From Sphingomonadales bacterium (GTDB taxonomy: Bacteria; Pseudomonadota; Alphaproteobacteria; Sphingomonadales; Sphingomonadaceae), in assembly GCA_016714795.1 (NCBI GenBank), contig JADKCA010000014.1, forward strand, positions 1-20,549: DNA of 20,549 nt. The letters are read 5' to 3'. The notes below the pieces were generated by a model. The model was not told the DNA's origin. It saw only the letters and a program-made list of their open reading frames with translations, and made no database searches. Position 1 is the stretch's first letter; every line of letters begins with the position of its first letter. Shown one piece after another: positions 15,469-20,549 of the stretch. Position numbers and translations under genes: made by a program.

Positions 15469-18054
15469 TTAGACGACCGCTGCAAGCACAATCGGATCGA
15501 TGCCAATTTGCTGGCTGCCCAGCACGATTAGCCCGACGTCACGATCGATATACATCATACGCTGATCGCCGGTATCGAACTCAATATCGATTCCGACGAT
15601 GCCGGCAGGAATTGTAACGTTGAGGTCGTCGCTCGTCAGAAGTACGGCGCTTCCCGCCACCTTCGCCTGGAAATTTTCAGCCGGCGTATTCAAAACAACC
15701 AAATCACCGCCCTTGTTGAAAGACGGATCAAAGTCGATATCGCCAGATATTAGATCTACCGTTTCATTGCCACTGGCCGTTCCGAACAAGTTGAGTACGC
15801 CGCCAGCTGAGATTTCCCCATCCGCTTGCAAAAGGACGCTCGCGAAAGCTTCGGGACTGAGCCCGGTTGGCGGCGTCACGCTCTGCGCTGGCGCAGCGAT
15901 CTGAACGCTTTGCTCTCCGAAGGCCTGTGAGCCGATCGTCAGTGAGCCAATCTGCGTGTCGATGCGAAGTACTCGCGCGCCGTCATCGAAAACGATAGCC
16001 ATACCCGAGGTGCCCGTTGGAATCTCTAGGAATGTATCACCGTCAGACAGGATCGCCGTCGAGCCACTACGAAAAATCTGCCAGTCGCCAGCATCTCCCG
16101 ACAGGCGGATGACGTCTCCTCCCTTGTTAAATGATGGATCAAGGGTAAGCGCGCCGGGACGATCCAACGCCGTAATTTCTTCCGATCCGGATGTACCAAA
16201 AATGTTGCCATAGCCGCCGACCGAACCCGTAAAACCGCCACTCGCCAACAGACTAAATAGTCGCTGGGAGGGCAGGGAGTTGGCTAAAACAGTTGCTGTG
16301 AACGTCTCGACGTCAGTGCCACCCCTGCCATCCGAAACGGTGACCGTAAAACTGTCCGTGCCAGTAAATCCGTTGTCTGGCGTATAGACGAACTGGCCGT
16401 TAGTACCGCCGCTTACGGTGCCGTGCGTCGGATCAGCGGCGCTATATGTCAAATTGTCTCCGTTCGGATCAGTTGCGTCCACAATGAAGGGCTTTGATGC
16501 GTTCAGAATTGTCGAGAACGAAAGGCCCGTGGCGGCGATGACTGGTGCGGAGTTGCCTGCATTAACCGTGACGGCGTATGTCTGGGTCGCAGATCCGCCG
16601 CGTCCATCCGACACCGTGACGACCACCGAATCGGCTCCGGTATACCCGTTGTCGGGCGTGTAGGTGAGCTGCCCATTGTTACCGACAGTAATGCTCCCGT
16701 GTAGGGGTTCGGCGGCGCTGTACGTCAATATGTCACCGGCAGGGTCAGTCGCTTTGACGGTGAATGTCTTCGCAGTCCCAACTGGAGTCGTGATTTGAAG
16801 TCCGGGTCCGAGATAACTGGATTTGCGTTAAGTGCTGCCACTGCGACAGCAAAAGGTCTGAATCGCCGTGCCACCCTTCCCGTCCGAGGCGCTTACGGTG
16901 AATCCGTCTGTCCCTGTGAACCCCGCGTCAGGTGTATAGACAAAACTGCCCGGGGAATTTGTCGTAATCGTGCCGTGCGCAGCAACCGAAGGAGTGTAGG
17001 TTAGCGGGTCCCCATCGAAGTCCGATGCGGTCACTGCAAAGGCGACCTCGTTGCCTGCCGTTGTGTTCAGGCTCCGTTGGCCGAGCGCGAATGTCGGCAC
17101 ATCGTTGACGCCTGTGACGGTGATCGTAATCGTGGAATTCGCTGAAGCGCGGCCGTCGGACACCCGATATGTAGCAATGAGCTGCTGGATCTCGCCAGCC
17201 TTCAAACTTTGATAAGGCGTTAGAGTCGGGTTGAAGCTGTAAGCTCCGTTGGAGCTGATGATAAGCCCGGCAACTGTTGCTGACCAGTGAGTAGGTTAGG
17301 GGTCGCCATTGGCATCGTTTGCCTGCAACTGTCCCGTAACTACCGCCCCATCCTCGGTGGCTGAAGCTGTGGCAGGAACCGGAACCGGCGGATCGTTAGC
17401 CGGTAATAGGGATACCACACTGCGTATATCGCCGTTGAAATTTACAAATTCGAAGCCGGATAAACGATCAGTCCCTTCGGACGGGTGGAGACTATCAGAA
17501 CATCGCCCTTCGAAACTGATCGTCGCTTGGGCAAAGTTCGGATCGTAAATAGCGGTGTCAGACCCGGCTCCGCCATCGAGATCATCGTCGCCTCCGCCCC
17601 CCTTTAACGTATCGTCGCCACCGAACCCCTTCATAACGTCCGAGAGTGCTGACAGAGTTATCGTGTCAGCTCCGGCCAATGCATTTTGGATTACGGCAAT
17701 ATCATCCGCTGTCGAGGCAGACGTTGCAGCGTTGAACGTCGCAACTGCGTCGGCAGAAAATCCGTTAGCATACCAGCGCTGAATGCCGGCATTGATGTCA
17801 AATTCACCAACAGCACTGATAGTTCCTCCCGTGGGCGTGCCGAGGAAACCAACGGTAATGTTTTGGCCGTAAATATCTAGGCGTCGATTCTCGTTACCAT
17901 CGTCCGCCAGGACGTAGAGGCGGTCTGGGTAGGTACTTCCGAAGAAAGTGAGGTTGCTGTCCTCCTCGAAGCCACTGCCAGCAATGTTGTCTATGTAGAA
18001 ACCCAGATCTATGGCGTCGATCGAGAACTGGGTGTTAGCAACAAAGTTCGCCAT
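15469..18054 (-). CDS. RTX/cadherin-repeat secreted protein, multiple breaks as read
   Basis: Corrected, about 862 residues. Residues 1-140 are an unrecognised beta-rich head (ANFVANTQFSIDAIDLG). RTX calcium-binding nonapeptides follow (GFGGDDTLKGGGGDDDLDGG at about 155-175), then a SxFEFVNFNGD strand common after RTX blocks, an RapA2/VCBS-like repeat, and three cadherin-like repeats of about 95 residues ending in YTPDxGFTGTDxFTVxxSDG. Two copies of the DPSFNKGGD module end the protein. There is no signal peptide, so type I secretion is likely. Six one-base changes occur as three compensating pairs: 17506/17479, 17299/17277 and 16851/16808. The frame before and after each pair is the same, and two of the pairs enclose stops. 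The start is ATG 18054 because AGAGGA lies 9 bases upstream. Probably a surface adhesin or matrix protein; the ligand is unknown. Confidence 0.78.
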
Positions 18055-18081
18055 CGACAAAAATCCTCTATAAATCAACGA

Positions 18082-18096
18082 GCTGGGCTGCCCAGC
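18082..18096. promoter_or_regulatory. 7-bp dyad upstream of the RTX gene
   Basis: GCTGGGC and GCCCAGC flank a single central base, about 28-42 bases before the ATG of the RTX/cadherin gene and in the 108-base gap after the permease stop. It could be an operator in the promoter or 5' leader, or a weak terminator for the permease transcript. No T-run follows on the minus strand. Confidence 0.35.
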
Positions 18097-18186
18097 AAAG
18101 GGCCGGAGTCGCGATTGGTTAGCAGCGTTGGCATGACTTTGGTAGTGGTTTGAGGTCGAGGATTGGCAACTCGCGACGTCACGAAA

Positions 18187-20549
18187 TCACGAAGTCTGAT
18201 CCTGCCGAATTTCGAGCCCCGGATCCTTCGTGTAAAACAGCCGAACGACCAATGCGATGCTCAGCATCGTAGCAATCAGGCAAATTACCACGGCACTTCC
18301 GTATGTGCTTCTTGTTGGCGCGAACGGCAGTCGGAACAGGTCTGAACTGATCATAGACGTCATGAAACGGCCCAGATATGTGCCGATCACACAACCTAAT
18401 GGAACAGCTATCGCGACCAGCGTAGCCAGCTCGCCGATCAAGATCATGGCCACTTGCCGCCGCTCATATCCGAGTACGCGAAGGATCGCGAATTCCTGCG
18501 CTCGCTCTGCGTGAATGATCCTTGCGCTGTTGTAGACTACGCCCGCTGAGACAGCCGACGCAAAAACCACAAAGACGCGTATGAGAGTCATGATGTTTTG
18601 ATCGATGAGTTCCTCGAACTTTTGGATCGACGCATTTTTCTCAACCACGCCCATAACTTGCGGCATGCCCTTAAGTTTTTTGTATATTGTTTCGCGCTGT
18701 CCTTGGTCGATTCGGGCCAGTACTGAGTCGGCCGGTGTGTCATCTCGCGTGATTATCTGCATGGTTTCAGCCGAAGCATAGACGCGCGACGCCACGAACT
18801 CGTCCACGATCGCCGCAATTTCCATCCGTGTCTTTGTGCGGTTTCCTCCCATCAGTTCAACCTCGAGTTGGTCGCCAAGCCGAACGTCCAGCTTGTTCGC
18901 GGTATGCTGGCTGATCATCAGGCCGCGGGGCGGCAACGGAACGATGCCGAGATTGCGATGGACGCGAACCGACAATTGCCCATCTGCCAGCAGACCGTCG
19001 ATAATCGTCCGTTCCTCGCGAAAACCGTGCCGCAATTTCACAAGCGAGCGACGCGAAGGTTCGGCAAGAAGAACACCTGGGATGTTGGCGACTTCCTGGA
19101 CGGCGTTCTGATTATTTGGCTCGTTGAACATTATCGTGATGTCCTGCCGCTGCTCTCGTGCGAAAGAGGAAGCAATCATCGTCCTGGCTGAATCGACGAA
19201 TTGTACCGTGGCGAAAGTCAGGCCGATCGAAAGGGCTACACCTATGCTCGTCATGGCCGAACGCATGGGCCAACGGAGTAGGTGGCGCAGGATCATGTAA
19301 CCAACAGGGCTCAGCCTAAGCCTGCGGCCGAGGTTTTCTGCAGGTCCTGCTTCGTAGACGGGAGGGGGAGGCGGTGCCATCGCTCTTGCCGGCTCAAGCC
19401 TGATCGCGAGGCGCACCCACTGATTGCGCCTAGTGCCGCGAAAGCGATGCCAGCAAGAGAGACTGCAGGAAGACTGCTATTGGCAACCGGTATTCAAGAA
19501 ATGGAAAGCTATATAATTGCGCGTAGAGCGAGGTCACATGACGTCCGACCACAAACCCTACAACCGCACCGATTGCCGTCCCGACCACGGAAATGAGCAT
19601 CGCAAATTTCAGGTAGTGCAGACCGATAGACCAATCGGAATAACCTAGCGCCTTGAGTAAGCCGATTTGAACCCGCTCTGTCCGAACAAGCCGACCTAAC
19701 ACGACGTAAACGAGGAAGGCTGCAACGAACAGGAATACCGGCGGGATGACCGCCGTCAGAGATTCGAGCTGCTTGAGCTCGTTTGATAGGAATGCGTGCG
19801 ACAGGTGATATTTTCGGCCGTAGGCCCCTGTTCCGCCATACTTCTCGGTCAGGCTGTCGATCTTGCGAATGACATCGGCTTCCGGCGCGCCCTTGCTCAG
19901 AGCGACGGAAATGGCATTTATGGCTCCAATGCGGTCGGTCGCGGACTCGAGCGCCTTCGCGTTCATCCAGAATACGCCAAAACGTTCCTCGTCGGGCAAA
20001 AAGTCGCCCGGCCCCAGCGTGAAAATGAACTCGGGCGAACTTCCTATACCTACGATGTCCAGCCTGAACTTGCGTCCGTAAATGATGGAATCGACTGTAT
20101 CACCGGGACCCAAATCATTGGCGGAAGCGAAGTTTTGGTCGACCACGACCTCGCTGGCATAGCCGGCACGCGGCATCCTGCCGCTTCTCAATGTGAGCTT
20201 ATTAAGTCTGTTGAAGCCTTTGTCTCCCAGCGCATTGAACAGAGCCCTCACGGGAATTGCCTGGTTGGGCATGTCGAGGGTGGCATATTGCCTAATCGAG
20301 CCTTCGACCGTGCCGACTCCGTCGATTGCCCGCACATCGTCGAGGATACTTCTCGGCGCACGCGTGAAATTCACGAAGACATCCGCAAAATTGTTACGTT
20401 TGTAATATGCCTCGCGAGTAGCATCTAGCGAATGGTAAGCTCCGTTGGCCAGAACGAAGGTCCAGGTTGCCACGGCAAGGACGATGCAAATTCCGAATGC
20501 CGAAGCGCGGAACCTCCAGAGATCTCTTAGAAGTTTGCGGTCAAGAGAT
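18187..20549 (-). CDS. two-domain FtsX-type ABC transporter permease, 5' end outside the window
   Basis: At least 788 residues, open to the window edge (first codons read SLDRKLLRDLWRFRASAFGI). It has two FtsX-type halves, each a membrane anchor, a large extracytoplasmic domain and three further membrane segments. Helices are seen at AFGICIVLAVATWTFVLA, VFLFVAAFLVYVVLG, ISVVGTAIGAVVGFVVG and IAVFLQSLLLGIAFAALGAI, then AMTSIGVALSIGLTFATVQF, VFVVFASAVSAGVVY, ELATLVAIAVPLGCVIGTYL and AVVICLIATMLSIALVV. Missing G bases at about 19450 (CC on plus) and 19416 (CCC on plus) split it in two; corrected, the linker reads ISGVRLAIRLEPARAMAPPP. Such permeases work with an ATPase of the LolD/MacB type, presumably encoded to the right of the window. 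They move lipids, lipoproteins or peptides, or transmit mechanical force. Nothing here names the substrate. Confidence 0.8.

Noticed and set aside
1..20549. CRISPR array or tRNA/rRNA genes
   Set aside because: I saw no regularly spaced direct repeats and no cloverleaf or rRNA-like stretch on either strand.

Overview
The window looks like an accessory region of a GC-rich alphaproteobacterium. A sphingomonad (Novosphingobium/Sphingobium-like) is my best guess, from the codon usage, the STAS-like/winged-helix regulator and the RTX proteins without signal peptides. That placement is inference and not a database result.

Layout, left to right. (1) 1-557 holds no recognisable gene. (2) 558-2829 is a divergent pair: a STAS-like winged-helix regulator (minus) and an intact fusion of a CDKN3-like protein phosphatase with an ADP-ribosylglycohydrolase (plus), with a perfect 9-bp dyad at the regulator's start codon. 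(3) 3027-5530 has one intact unknown gene, the tail of a gene formerly coupled to it, and insertion-sequence debris: an IS5-type fragment, a nearly complete IS110/IS1111-type transposase and an IstB fragment. (4) 5534-7826 (minus) encodes a secreted CAP/SCP-domain protein with RTX repeats, a cadherin-like repeat and a duplicated C-terminal module. (5) 8299-8987 encodes a sulfotransferase. (6) About 9194-12848 is an IS3-family element split by two later insertions, an IS630-family element and an IS5-family element, both with clear inverted repeats. (7) 13238-15362 is a phage-type recombination cassette: YqaJ-like exonuclease, ERF single-strand annealing protein and an HNH/DUF968-like protein, joined by overlapping start and stop codons. 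(8) 15469-18054 (minus) is a second RTX/cadherin-repeat protein with the same duplicated C-terminal module. (9) 18187 to the window end (minus) is a large FtsX-type ABC transporter permease that runs off the edge.

The two RTX proteins are the thematic core. Both lack an N-terminal signal peptide, both carry RTX nonapeptides and cadherin-like repeats, and both end in the same roughly 250-residue tandem module. They are therefore probably type I secretion substrates, although no type I secretion gene is in the window. The mobile and phage DNA lies between them, and most of it may have entered one ancestral RTX locus.

Almost every long gene is broken as read, but nearly all of the roughly 25 breaks are one-base length changes in short homopolymers, and undoing them restores family-typical proteins. 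I therefore suspect uncorrected sequencing error more than gene decay. Only the phosphatase-ADP-ribosylglycohydrolase gene and the unknown 182-residue gene read cleanly. One transposase stop codon looks like a true point mutation.
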